Source: Phoronis ovalis
Taxonomy: Eukaryota > Phoronida > Phoronidae
Assembly (NCBI GenBank): GCA_028565635.1
Contig: JAOXYB010036728.1
Coordinates: 1-28,963 of the forward strand
Direction of reading: 5' to 3'
DNA: 28,963 nt
This document shows, piece by piece, positions 1-11,500 of this stretch (position 1 is the stretch's first letter; the number at the start of each line of letters is the position of its first letter). A program made the position numbers and the translations under genes. The notes beneath the pieces are model-generated. The model ran no database searches. It saw only the letters and a program-made list of their open reading frames with translations, and was not told the origin of the DNA.

Positions 1-59
1 AATGCTGTATATCCTATAGATAGGATAAACAGCAAAAATTACTGTTGAACAAGACTTAC

Positions 60-3000
60 TTTTCTTGAGCAATTCAAGAGTTGCCCTGCGTTCACTGTCA
101 GGCATTGCCTTATGACCTGGAGGCATATTAGGGTCAGGCATATTTGCTATCCTCTCTTGCTCTTCTCTTTTCCACTGATTATTTCTTTTTTCTAAACTGT
201 AGATTAAAAATCTCAATTGATAGATTTTTTTAAAGGTATATTTGGTTACTGAGTGCCATCTATCCTGTCCTGATTTTAATCAAAATCAAATTAAAACAAT
301 CCTAGGATTATGTCAGAAACTTTTCTTTATGAGAATGACCTAGCAAGGTAAGTCTTACAGTGTTAATCAGTTTTATTCTTTAAACTAAGTGATAGTAGTA
401 CATGGCAAACAGTGCAAATGTCTGCCCTGATGAATAAAGAAAGGCCACAGTAATACTAATTGACCCGAGGGAGGTGACTCAACATAAAGAACCAATGGGA
501 AATATTTTAGACAGTTTCAATGAAAGCAAAACATTCAAAAACAAAGTTGTTTCAAGAAATAACGTTTTTTTTCCACCGCTGATGGTATTATACATCAGGT
601 AATGTAATTAAAATACTAGGGTGTTGGGAAATAAAAAAGAAACTTCCCACTACCCCAAATAATTTTTTATCAAACAACCATGAATGAAAATGGATTCAAT
701 TTTTTAAATATTTATTGAGTGACTTGTCAAAGGTGCTTAAAACTTGAAACTTTTACTTACTATTTAGGCACATTTCCTCTCTTATATTGTTGGAATTCTT
801 GTTCTTTCTTATTCTCGACTTCTGCCAGAGACATTGCACTAGGTGCCCTCTTTATCGTAGCTCGTTTGGCTGCAATTCCATTTATTTTTATAAAATCAAA
901 ATCATTTCTTTGTAACCGAACCTAAAGTTACAAAAAAAAAAAATCTGTTATGGTATTTGCAAGTGCGTGGATTTCATAATTATTCACGTGTAACATAGCA
1001 TCCATAAAAGAGCAGATTGGATTCTCTGTGTGTGTGTGTGTGTAAGTTTGTGTGTGTGTGTGCAAAGATGAAAATTTCATTTTCTATCAGGTATATATTT
1101 AGGTATAAAATAAATTTCTGAGTTACATATTATTAACAATCAAATCCTGTGGTAGCTATGAAGATAAAATCACAAACTGAGACAAGGTTTTATTAGGATT
1201 GTATTAGCAAAGTATATATTAATGAATCATTAACAAAACAAAGAGAGACACATATAAGTACAGATTGAAAAACATTATGAATTTATAGTTAGATCTCTTT
1301 CACTTACATCTGCTGCACTTGCTGCTCTTGGAACTGTTAACTTCTCTGGCCGTGGTGCCACCGGTGCAGGGGATGGTGACCGTGATACTCGCGTATTGGA
1401 ACCACAGCGAGAATGTGCGCGTAAGTAATTGGCTGAATGTGGCCTTGGTGGCAAAGGTTCCTTCTATGAATAAAAAAGTTGTACTGATAACAAAACGTTT
1501 TCAAATATGATTGTTGTCACTTGACTGACAAGCAAAAAATATATGACACATAGAAACTATTATCAGTGTAGTGCCTATTTTTAAAGTGCTGAGGCAGTGA
1601 GACTCAACTGGGATCTCTAGATTATAAGCCAGTCTAGTTAACATAGCATTGTCCCATTCTTACCTGAATTTCACCAGCTACTTTAGACAGTACATTGGAA
1701 TATTTCTCTGATTTCCACATAGCTTTAATAGGCTTAGTGGCTTCTTCTTGTCGACCTTTGGCAGTTCGTTGAATTTGCCTCATACGTTTCACATTTTCTT
1801 TAAAATGATCAGCTGGTTGTGATTCTGAAAATTAAATATTACATTTTTTTATATACCAGCTGTAAGTCTTTCTGCACAAAAAGCAATTTAACAATTTAAA
1901 AGTACTAATTAAATGATGTATTCTAATAAAATTATACCTCTACCTAAAAGATATCAGAATATTGCAGTTCACTTAATAAATTTCTATTCCTTACAAAACA
2001 AATTTTCTTAAGATAAACTAATTCATCTGATTGACATGAGTTAATCAATCAACTTAGTGTTTCTGCCAGGTTACATGTGTGATCCTCAAGCATAAAATTG
2101 AATTCACTAAAAAAAAATCACACGCCTCACAAAGGCTTTAAGGGATCATCTCAAAAGTTATCACAATGACCACAAACGTATAGTGTTTTGTATAGGAATT
2201 ACACCCCACCTCCCCCTGGTCAAATGTAGGGGGGTTAGTGAGATTTGGACGTACGTGTAAAAACTAACAACCAATTTCAAGAGTGAAATCAGGGCCGTCA
2301 GACACTTTCTCAAAAGGTGGGTGCGAGGGAAAAATATCAGTTCAGTAATCAAAAAAGGTCGCTGAAACATCTCCGTCCTGCCAGAAAAAAATTGACAAGA
2401 AAAAAAAGAAAATGCTCATTTCCACTCCCTAAAAAAAATATTATTGTTTCTGTTCCAAAAGGGGAAGTGTGATGGGGGTGCGTGTTACTATTTCAAAATG
2501 GGGGTGCGTTAAAGAAATGATTTTCTCATTTCGCACTAAACCATAAATATAGGGAGCTTTTACCCCCCTGCCCCCTATACAAAACACTATATGTTTGCGG
2601 TCATTGCGATAACTTTTGAGATGATCCCTAAAAGCCCTCAAATTTTGACCAAATTGTAGGAAAATATATCATAAAAAGAAATTGTTCCAAAACTCCCACC
2701 TCCCCCAAGTTTCACTCTTTACCCATCGAGTAATCACATGTGTTAAAATCGCATACTTTTTTTAAGGCACTTGTGATATTTGTGAAAATTTTGTCAAGTA
2801 CATTAAAGATATGATAGAATCTGAAGTCAGCAGTTATACGAAATATGGCCATAATGACATTTGTGCTAAGCTCAAGAAATGAAGCTTGAATACCATGGTT
2901 AACTGTTTATTAAATAGAAACTAACTTACTTGTTTTAGAACTATTAGTGCACCCAACTCTTTGACCTTGTATTACGAAAAGATTCCCAACAGAACCTTGA

Positions 3001-3125
3001 TGTTGGGATGCAATGTCTTTAGCTTCAGGACGCACTCTGGGAACTGGTTTTGATGACAGAGCACTGGAGGGTCTTGTGTCATACATTGGGTGAGCAGGTA
3101 TAGGTCCGCTTAATTTCGAAGCCAT
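60..3125 (-). CDS. ENKD1: ENKD1-like enkurin-domain protein (5' five exons, 3' end off window)
   Basis: Minus-strand exons are 3125-2930 (ATG at 3125), 1824-1664, 1463-1308, 921-761 and 196-60. All have GT donors and AG acceptors and the phases match (1, 0, 0, 2, then 1 at the last donor), giving about 270 residues. Residues 1-65 look disordered. Residues 75-85 read ENVKRMRQIQR and about 100-107 AMWKSEKY, which resemble the conserved ENKD1 block. Residues 126-138 read RPHSANYLRAHSR. From about 203 an enkurin domain begins, with GNVPKYLEKR near 220-229. Human ENKD1 is about 346 aa, so the rest of the enkurin domain lies left of base 60. Known of the family: ENKD1 binds microtubules and centriolar proteins and promotes ciliogenesis. 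The gene is divergent from the C2orf81-like gene at 5452. The family call rests on recalled similarity. Confidence 0.82.
1027..1062. repeat. (TG)n microsatellite, interrupted
   Basis: Two TG runs, 1027-1043 and 1049-1062, separated by a short AAGTT-like interruption. They lie in an intron of the ENKD1-like gene. Confidence 0.95.
2134..2196 (+). repeat. Left terminal inverted repeat of foldback element
   Basis: 63 bp, pairing with 2574-2636 with four mismatches. Three are A/G transitions and one is A/T. Confidence 0.8.
2574..2636 (-). repeat. Right terminal inverted repeat of foldback element
   Basis: Reverse complement of the left arm at 2134-2196 (59 of 63 identical). The inner edge runs into a C-rich stretch near 2563-2575. 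Confidence 0.8.
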
Positions 3126-3816
3126 TTTGAAATTGTTTTTCTTTCAAAACATATCAATCTATTTCCTGTAAATGAAAACTTGCAGTACAATGGAAGTACC
3201 ATAACGTCTATCAGTTGAAATGAGTATCATGTAGTCTTGGTCTATAACATATCCCTTGGTATTGTCACTCAAACTGCAGGTTATGGGTGTGTACATGTGT
3301 GTGTGTGTAAGGTTCTTACGGGTCACTGCTTATGAACGGACATATATCAGCCTCTGGCACTTACAACAGTATGGATTTAGCTTATAAATAACTGCTTACA
3401 ATAGATTGCTAAACATCAAATCTGCTTACAATGGGATTCATTTTACCAAAAATATTTGCAAAATTTATTTTCTCATTCCTTAGTCATAGTTCTTACCAAG
3501 GAGTATGTTTTTAGTCCTGGGTACTTACCATGGGGTTATTTTTAGCCACATATTGTTAGGGGAGACCTTAGGTTTCAAATACTCCTACCAAAATTTCCTA
3601 AATACCCCCCCCCCCCCGGTGTACCAATGTTTTGCTGAGATAAGGGTAAGCAGAAAATTTAAAAAATCAGCATAACAAAAGTGTGATTCTATAAATTCAA
3701 GTCTAATTTATAACCTGTTTCATCAATAGCATCAAATTCTGAAGTAAAAAAGGCATTGCATTGTATACGAGTTATGCCTGGGGGATACTCCCATTCAAAG
3801 TCACTAGTATATACAT
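3126..3816. other. 5' flank of the ENKD1-like gene, no gene seen
   Basis: This is the upstream side of the minus-strand ATG at 3125 and should hold its 5' UTR and promoter. No TATA box or X-box could be assigned. It contains a short TG run near 3287-3309 and a run of 13 C at 3605-3617. Confidence 0.5.
3605..3617. repeat. Poly-C run (13 C)
   Basis: Homopolymer of 13 cytosines in intergenic sequence. Its length is likely polymorphic or prone to sequencing error. Confidence 0.9.
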
Positions 3817-4572
3817 GTGCTGACCAATATGTCTCCTTTTTTAAGTCCTACATATATTCTTTGGTTGCAATTTACATGGAAAGCAGCATTTTTTGCATGT
3901 GTGAATGAAATTTATGGTGGAGTTGAGCATGTCTTTGGCAAAGAGTTCATTACTGAAATAAATAGGGAAGACTCTAAACTCAGGACCTACAAACTGTTTA
4001 AGACAGAAATAAAACTCGAGTTGTATACATCATCAATACTTGCTAAATTTAAATACCGGATCCTGACAAATTTAGACTCGGTGACCATGATCTAGAGATT
4101 GAACGTGACAGATGGGCTAAACCAAAAGTAACAGCAAGTGAACGGTATCATAAATTCCGTCACAATTAATAGAGGATGAAGTACATTTTATAACTAAATG
4201 TCCAAAGTATGATATTTCAAGGAAAACAATGTATGATAACCTCAAAATCATTATTCCAAATACTTTTCACGAAGATGGAAAAGATGCTTTTTTTACTCTT
4301 TATTGACCATTTCCGAATTAGCTTGTTTCCTCAGTAAAGCATTTTCTACTGAATTATTGAAAGTAGCAGCATAAGTCTAAGTTATATATTCTTTTTAACT
4401 GTACAAAGTAATATACATACATAAGTAATATACATTGTTTGCATTTAATAGCCTGTTTGCTAGATTTGGTAGTTTGTAAAATAAAGACAAAGTAGATTTT
4501 GTTTAGTTTGTAATTTACTTTTGTAGTGACCATAAGATTTTCTGTTTGTCAATAAATATTATTATTATTATA
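3817..4572 (+). mobile_element. Decayed 3' end of a non-LTR retrotransposon (LINE)
   Basis: A 92-codon open stretch starts at 3817 and contains KLRTYKLFK at 3977-4003. That phrase resembles the C-terminal tail of LINE reverse transcriptases common in molluscs. The similarity continues in other frames: DLEIERDR from 4089, then IEDEVHFITKCPKYD from 4169. These changes of frame imply at least two frameshifts, and TAG and TAA stops intervene. The first Cys pair expected of the C-terminal zinc-binding segment appears replaced (YHKFRH). The segment ends with AATAAA at 4551-4556 and an (ATT)n tail at 4558-4570, typical of LINE 3' ends. No endonuclease or polymerase core is present, so it is a 5'-truncated dead copy. 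The clade is uncertain. Confidence 0.7.
4558..4570 (+). repeat. (ATT)n tail of the LINE relic
   Basis: About four ATT units directly after AATAAA at 4551-4556, at the expected 3' end of the LINE remnant. Confidence 0.7.
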
Positions 4573-4619
4573 AACAATTCATTGAGAGAATAAGATATTA
4601 GGAATTTTTGTGACTACAG

Positions 4620-4802
4620 TATGTCAGCACTTTTGGAGTAGTCAAATATGAATTTCGACAGGCACAGAGTATCAAGGACAAGATCGAGTATACTATTCAC
4701 GACTCTGTAGCATTTAAAAACAACGAGCGTGCTAGCTCAGAAGAGGAAGTTCAAAATCGAATCCTATATATGAATTACGATGACCTAAACTTTGAGCGGT
4801 GA
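4620..4802 (+). other. Unassigned coding-like segment (orphan exon or pseudogene fragment)
   Basis: Directly after an AG at 4618-4619 (context ACTACAG) there are 60 open codons ending in TGA. The composition is mixed and charged, typical of protein, with RQAQSIKDKIEY near the start and SSEEEVQNRILYMNYDD near the end. An in-frame TGA lies a few codons upstream, so this cannot be a longer simple ORF. It could be a terminal exon whose partners are missing, or a pseudogene scrap brought in beside the LINE relic. No family was recognised. Confidence 0.3.
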
Positions 4803-4860
4803 TATTAGCGATAACTGACTGAACACCACTTTTTTCGATACTATTTATTACTATTCACTA

Positions 4861-4876
4861 CTGTCAGTACTGACAG
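4861..4876. repeat. Perfect 16 bp palindrome
   Basis: CTGTCAGTACTGACAG is identical to its reverse complement. It lies in the intergenic region, 590 bp upstream of the C2orf81-like start. Function unknown. Confidence 0.6.
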
Positions 4877-5294
4877 GCATTTAGTATTTACAAAAAAAAA
4901 ATGTTGCGCAGCTTCCCGATTAAAACCAATAAACATACATCATTATCTAGGCTAAAGTACAACGTGTTTAGCTTACCTAGTGCATGAAAGTTCCATACTA
5001 TCTACTTAAAATCGGATCAACTCAGTGAGTCAACACACAAAAACAAATTCTGGTGATAACGACTCAAGTGTGACAATCTGAAGCCATATTATTCAATATT
5101 TTTATCGTTACATGTACATAAATTGTAAACTTTGTAATCCATTTGAACATTATACATGTATTAGTTTAATGTTTTTCACGAATGAGTGAAATATGACTCT
5201 ACAATTTATTTTTGTTTTGTATTGTCAATTCGTTTCTTTCTATAGATAGCTCAACGCTACTTATTAGCAGGTGCGAGATCTCACGTTAAGTGCT

Positions 5295-5308
5295 GCAACC
5301 ATAGAAAC
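5295..5308 (+). promoter_or_regulatory. Imperfect X-box (RFX-type) upstream of the C2orf81-like gene
   Basis: GCAACCATAGAAAC matches the nematode ciliary X-box consensus RYYNYYATRRNRAC at 13 of 14 positions. It lies 144 bp upstream of the ATG at 5452. RFX sites close to the start are usual for ciliary genes. One near-match in AT-rich DNA is weak evidence. Confidence 0.3.
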
Positions 5309-5441
5309 TGACACCGCCATTTTTATTTTGTACTAGCATTTTTCAAGAAATTTATTTTATCCTCGAAAGAATTTATTATCGTATAATAATGTAATTTCTC
5401 AGCACCGCACTTAATTTTTAATTCTCTTGAATTCATTACGA

Positions 5442-5474
5442 ATGAGAAAAAATGTCACGAGCAACAGTTTCTAA
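5442..5474 (+). other. Overlapping upstream ORF in first exon 1a
   Basis: An ATG at 5442 opens an 11-codon frame, stop included. It begins 10 bases before the main ATG at 5452, is out of frame with it, and ends at TAA 5472-5474 inside the coding sequence. If the transcript includes 5442, it could lower translation from exon 1a. Confidence 0.4.
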
Positions 5475-5561
5475 ATCCAGAGCAGATAAAAAGGGGCCCT
5501 CTGCACCAACTCCAGCGATTCAACATGAAATTGTACCTGGAAAATTTAACGATCAAGATTG
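5452..5561 (+). CDS. C2orf81-like alternative first exon 1a
   Basis: Encodes 36 residues plus two bases, ending GATTG|GTAAGT (phase 2). Splicing to 6923 creates a Trp codon. It carries the IVPGKFNDQDW phrase, which resembles the start of vertebrate C2orf81, so it is probably the ancestral first exon. Confidence 0.75.
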
Positions 5562-8500
5562 GTAAGTTAACTGTATTTTAATTGCGTTCTCATGACGAGG
5601 GGTTGTTGTCAAGAGTACTGATACGTATGCTAAGTGCAGTGACATACATCATAATGCAGCATATAAATGATGTTTTTTATTCTGTGATGTCATATCCATT
5701 ATTGGTGTGCCCTAGCTAAGACTTGTAACTTGGTATCTAGTGACCAGAAATGTCAGAATGTCTAATATACATTGGAGCAATTTACTGTTAAATGTTGAAT
5801 CTAACTGCACAGGAGATTTGGTTATTGGAAGGAATACAAATAAGAATGTTTTGTTATCAGTAACAAATTATATCCAAATAGGAAGTTTATCTCGAAAAAA
5901 GAAGGATTGTCTGTTAGTGCTAAGTACTATAGAATAGAATATTTGTATTTCCAGTTTATTTTTTTGTTAGTAATCAAGTTAGTTCACAGATAATAGTTAA
6001 TACAGATTTATATAAACATTATTACGTAAAAAATGGCTCCTCAAAGAGATTCAAAATCTAGTTCTAAAGAGAAGGCTACTAAAAAGGTCACAGTTCCAGA
6101 ACAGCGTTCATCGGTGAATGAAGATATTGATAAAGATGGGAAAAAATTTTTAGATTCTGTTTTGTAAGTTCACGTTCTAATATTTATTTTTTTATGTTTG
6201 TATTATTGAAATTATTTCTCGAATTGAGATTTGTCAGTATTTTTTTCCTGTATTTTTAGACCTGCTTTTAACCATGTTGATTAAAAAAAACATTTGCTCA
6301 ATGTTTTTAATTATTAATAATTTATTCTCTATAAGATGTGCCTTTGTGGTAGTTATGCATCTAAAAATAAGTTTCATTTACTAATTTGCTCATTTATTTG
6401 TGTGTATGGGTATACATGAAACAGGCAAATCAATAGAAAAGCCACATTTTTTAGCTTGGACATTGTTTTGTTTACAAAAAAATACATCAAAGTAATCAAA
6501 ATAATAAACAAAATCCAGAAGGATTTAAGCAGGTCTACGTATGAACTGTCAATGTATAATAACTACTTTGCATTTTCCATATCACCACAGATATCAATAT
6601 TTAACAAATCTACAAGACAGTAAATTTAAGATTATTCGTTTCAAATTATGATGTTTTAATTAAGAAATTAATGTCCAAAATTAGAAAATGCAGATTTTGT
6701 GATTTATGAAGCTCTTATTTAGGGATATTTTCTGTACGCCCATGATTACATGTTAGCCCTTGAACTTTGTGAAAATAAAAATTACTGGCAACTTTGGTAA
6801 TTTTTGGTATTTTACGGAAATATAAACACGGTTATACTACATCTACGTCAGTTTAAAGAGGAACCATATGGTATGTTAGCCGTTGAACTATATTATTAAA
6901 TAATGTTTTATTCTTCTTTCAGGAATCTTATGTTGGAAAGAGATGATTCCAATGAGTATGTGTCGGATATGCTGGATGAGATACTCACAAGATCTATGAA
7001 TGTTATCTATGAAAAATATATCGAAGAACAGTTGTTACCATACACCATATCACAAGCCAGAGATGCACTGCTAATGATTATTGAGGTGAATGAAATGTAA
7101 AAGAAATAAAATAATGTTATTTTAAGCATAATGTGGCAACTTTTTTGTTTTAAAAAATCCTCATTGTGTTACTAGTGGAATCAAGCTGTCGATCTATTGA
7201 GTGACATGGTGCTTGTAGTAACGACAGCCTTTTGCTTATCAAAGCTATGGCTTTGGAAATACTTTGTCTTTTTGAGTGAGACTTATTCTCATAAATGCTC
7301 ATGACTAGTCTTTGACTGTTTTTACAGTATAATGTTAATATCAGTATTTTATATCGTTGACTGTTATCAGATAATATCGTGTTTGTTTTAGTGGCAATTC
7401 TTGGCACGAGATGATGGTGAAACAAATCCTGAAACAGATCGAAACTGGCAACAAGATGAAGGTTTGTTTCATTTTGTTTTAGTTCATAACTTGTGTATGT
7501 AAGTTAATCATTAATATTATATTACGTAGTTACCGATCAGCCAAGTTTAATTGTGTATTTCCATAGGCATGAATGAATCTTAATTCCTTTTAACCACTAC
7601 TCTGTATTTACAGAGCCTGAACCAGCAGAAACAGATTGTTGGGCCCAAGGATCAGTACCCAAGCACTATGTGATAACATCACGTTCACCAAGTGTAGCAT
7701 CTATTAAAGAAGAAACCATAGTACCAGAAGATGAAGATGTCCAAACATCTCCAACTGAAGAACCTAGTGAGGTGGATAATTATACTGCAATATTTGATCA
7801 AGCCAGAGATGCTAATATTCAAGGACAAATGGCAAAGGAAACAAAAATGAAACAAGATGAAAGCGAAGTGGTAAGAAGAGAATTTTACTTAATCTTTCAA
7901 AACACTAAAATTGTACCAAGTATAATGTTAGTACCTGTAACAGAACTGTTTCAGTATACATACAGATATTTTGATTCTAGAACAATTTCCCCTGAGCAAT
8001 TTGCAACTAGGACAACACCCCCTGGAAAGTTTCCACCTGAACAATTTTCAATATTTTTTTGTTTTTAATTATATTTTTATAATTTGATGAACATTTTAAC
8101 AGGCAAATAAGTATGCAGAATAAGTTTTATTAACTTTAGTATTAAGGATTCTCACATTACAAATGTAATAATTTTCTGAAAGAATGTTTAATAATTAATA
8201 GAATATGGTAAAAATATAAAAACATAGAAATTTATTGTGTAAAAAAGTAAACTGAAAGTAAAATCTGCACTGATTGGATTAAATTGTCCAAAATTTACAT
8301 GTACTGTATTTTGAAAAAAGACTAAAACCATTTTGCATGGTACTGTCATAGTTAACATAAAAATATTATTTTTCCAGCAGCCACAAAAACTTGTAGAAAA
8401 AGAAAAGCCAAAAGAAAAAATTAAATTCAAACCACATAAAGGTCGTTTAGCCTCTGCTGGTGTCACACGTATGACAGAAAGTTTAGAACACACTGAAAGC

Positions 8501-11500
8501 GAAATGAGAATGTCAGAAGTAATGGAACACTATAAGTACCATGCTCAAAGTCAAAATATACCAAAAGAATTCTTGCAGATGCCCTCTTCTTGTCACAGCA
8601 TTTTAAAGGTAACTTCAAAGATCATTACACTGATTTGGAGCTTTTTTTATTAAGTTCATATGCTGGTTACGGTACACAGTACCATCTTGTGAAAAAGTCA
8701 TGTGAAATATAAAAAAATATCCAAAACCACTCATAGACATTGTTTTTTAATATATAAGATTAATGGTATGGTATCTTCTGCTATGCAATATTTGTATGTC
8801 TGAGCAAACTAAACCTGTTGTTATTTCTTACTTGACAGAATGTAAAGGTAAGGATTGCTGCTTAAAATAAACAAACAGAAGCTTGTTCATTAATAATTGG
8901 CGGTATGCTCTGTTTGTAATTGAAATGCTCAATCAAAAGTTGCCATTGTCAGAAATGTCCTTGCAATGACGAATTTGTAGGACTTACTGTTCTAGTGATT
9001 ATACATAATATATATAATCAACTAGCCCTGCATGTAAAGATATCCTTTGAAAAACTGCATGTGGTGTTTAAGGAGACTTTATCTTTAAATGTTTCTTAAA
9101 CTTCCTATTCTAGTCATGTTCTTGTTCAGCAACGATATGGTTATTAATGTAATCTATTATTGTCCAACACCATGATTTTATTGAAATAATTATTATTCCT
9201 GCATAATTCATTCAACAAGTAAATTTTAAAAGAAACATTTTTTAACATCAAAAAATATGCAGAAAATATTATGCATGAACATAATATGTACAAATAATTA
9301 CAAGTGAAGGTGTCAGAATGTAATTAAATTAATTTTTTCTATTTCTATAAAACAATTTTAGCATGAAACTCAGTCTTTGGATAACTGGAAAACAAAAAAG
9401 GTTTCATTAACTACTTTTCACTTTTACACATCAGTTAAAGCACATAGTGATTGATTATATAATTTCTAGTAATTGTCTCATGTGCATGATGTATTTTCTG
9501 CCCGCATATAATTTGCTTTTAGTTAATGCTTGATAGTTATGGATACATATATACTTTACTGCACATTTTACATAAAAATTACTATTAATTACCCCGATTC
9601 TGTAAAAGTGTTTCTAAAAAAATAAATAAAATATTAAACTTAAACCTGTTTCAGTCTGCAGGTTTGCGACGAATTCTCAATTAATATGTTAAATTCACAT
9701 TTGTTGTCTATGGGATATACTCTCTTATATATTAATTAACAGCAGAGCATTTTAATACTTTGTAATTAGGAAAGCGAATAACAATCTGGAAAAGAATATC
9801 TTGATAGACCCTGTGAACCATCTATGTAGTCTGTATCTGTTATCAAACTGTCTATGTGCTTCACTTTTAGATGCAGACTGGTCGGCCACCAGGGACTCGG
9901 GATGTACAGTATGATGAATTTGGAAATGTGGTTGCTGTGGTAAAACTTAACCCAGAGAGGTTACCGTCTCATCGGTATTTGAAATTTTTCCTTATAATTT
10001 TTGTGTGCTTGTCTTGTATGTTTGAAATCTGTTGATTCTTCTCTTTTCTGAATCATTTAAATATTCTGAGTGACTGATGTAAGCATATAGATTCTGGCAA
10101 ATGAGCAAATTTTGACGGTCTCAAGGTCTTAAATTTCACATTTGATTGAATTAGGAATAATAGAAGCAGCTAAAGGGCATTTATCAAGTGAATTAGTTAA
10201 AAATATTTCAAAGTACTTTATCCAAAAAGTCCTTGTGCTTGTATTTGTGGTATCACAAATCCTAAAGACAGTGTAAAACTTTAAACATTTCCAAAGACTG
10301 AAACAAGAATAACATGTTTTTTTACAGGGTTAGAACGAAATTCCATATTGTGGACCCCTCAGTTGAAGAAGCTCAAGCTAGGTTGGAAGCAATGAGAACA
10401 GGCAGATATTTATCACAGAAGAAAACACAACAAAAACCGGCAGAAGCACCGACACCTGCAAGTAGAGCTCCCACTCAGGGAACATTGAAAACTGGTACAG
10501 TCAGAACAATATCGACATCAAGGCTTCATCAGGAACATAATAAAGATAATGTCATACCATTACCACCACCATTAGTGAGTACCTTGCTGGACAAAAATGA
10601 ATTTAAACATATAATATCTAGTACCTTGTATTTCTGTACAGTCATGTAGTCTTGTCAAATTGGTATAAGTACACAATTAAGTTTCCTTTCCACTTTTTAT
10701 AATACCTTGCCTGACATTTTTCAGTCACAAATCGACTTGAGATAATTATTTCTCTATCCTATACTATTTTTGTGCTGGCATGGCCAATAATCATTTTTGC
10801 TACAGTATACCTGTTTTTACGACCATCTGGCATGGAAGCTGGGCTAGGAGTTAGAATGCTTCCCTTACACAAAAGCATTGTGTGATTTCTGTTATGTTTA
10901 AGCTAAATTACACCAGTCCTATTTTTAAATGAAAATTATTACCACAACCGACCCCAAAAAGAAAGGGAGAAATGATAAAAATGCAGTCATGTAATACGCT
11001 AAACACTATGACTAGTTCCATATATTGTATAGGCTCCTGGTGTTGATTTTACTGTTTTAAAAAAAATACTATTAACACTATCACTATAAGCCAAATTTTT
11101 ATGGAATGGTACATCACAGTCAAAGATGTGCATCCTCCTATATACTAAGTAAGAGCAGTATGTATCAGTTAGCCAGAATATGATTCTAACTGTGCCAAAA
11201 AGTGCCATCAAATTCGTGTTCTGTGCAGGTTTTTGAACCGATAATAAAAAAGTCTGTAGATGGTCCTGAAGTGAGTATTAGAATTCTGCTTGTTTTATGA
11301 CTAACAATAGCATCAAGGGTTAAGAGTGTGTCTTATTCTCACCATCTAAAAACATGCAGTTCTGCGTCACATATATATATAATAGCTGCTTCATTTAAAA
11401 AGAATGTTGTAACAATTAAAATAGGTAAATTAATATTCTATTTTGTTTTGCTATTTGTAGTTGGAACAAATGGAAGTTGCTCCAGGTGTAGTTGTTAAAG

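Larger units (their letters stand above)
2134..2636. mobile_element. Foldback/MITE-like element with 63 bp terminal inverted repeats
   Basis: The left end 2134-2196 and the reverse complement of 2574-2636 match at 59 of 63 positions. Both begin GGCTTT(A/T)AGGGATCATC. The interior has C/G runs and two short open stretches on the minus strand with no recognisable domain, so no transposase is encoded. It sits within intron 1 of the ENKD1-like gene. A clear target-site duplication was not found. It is therefore a non-autonomous foldback element of unknown superfamily. Confidence 0.75.

Noticed and set aside
719-1510. Plus-strand ORFs at 719-925 and 1319-1510
   Set aside because: They are antisense shadows of ENKD1-like exons 921-761 and 1463-1308.
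2161-2641. Two minus-strand ORFs of 69 and 66 codons
   Set aside because: Both lie inside the foldback element and overlap its inverted arms. They have no recognisable domain.
5740-5937. 65-codon plus ORF between the two first exons of the C2orf81-like gene
   Set aside because: No recognisable motif, no matching splice donor in phase, and intronic composition.
8188-8493. 101-codon minus-strand ORF
   Set aside because: It overlaps the well-supported plus-strand exon 8378-8608, and its remainder is low-complexity intron.
9951-9961. GT at 9960 as the donor of the C2orf81-like exon starting 9871
   Set aside because: It is in the same phase as the GT at 9975 but would remove the LPSHR residues that match the family LPxHxVR phrase.
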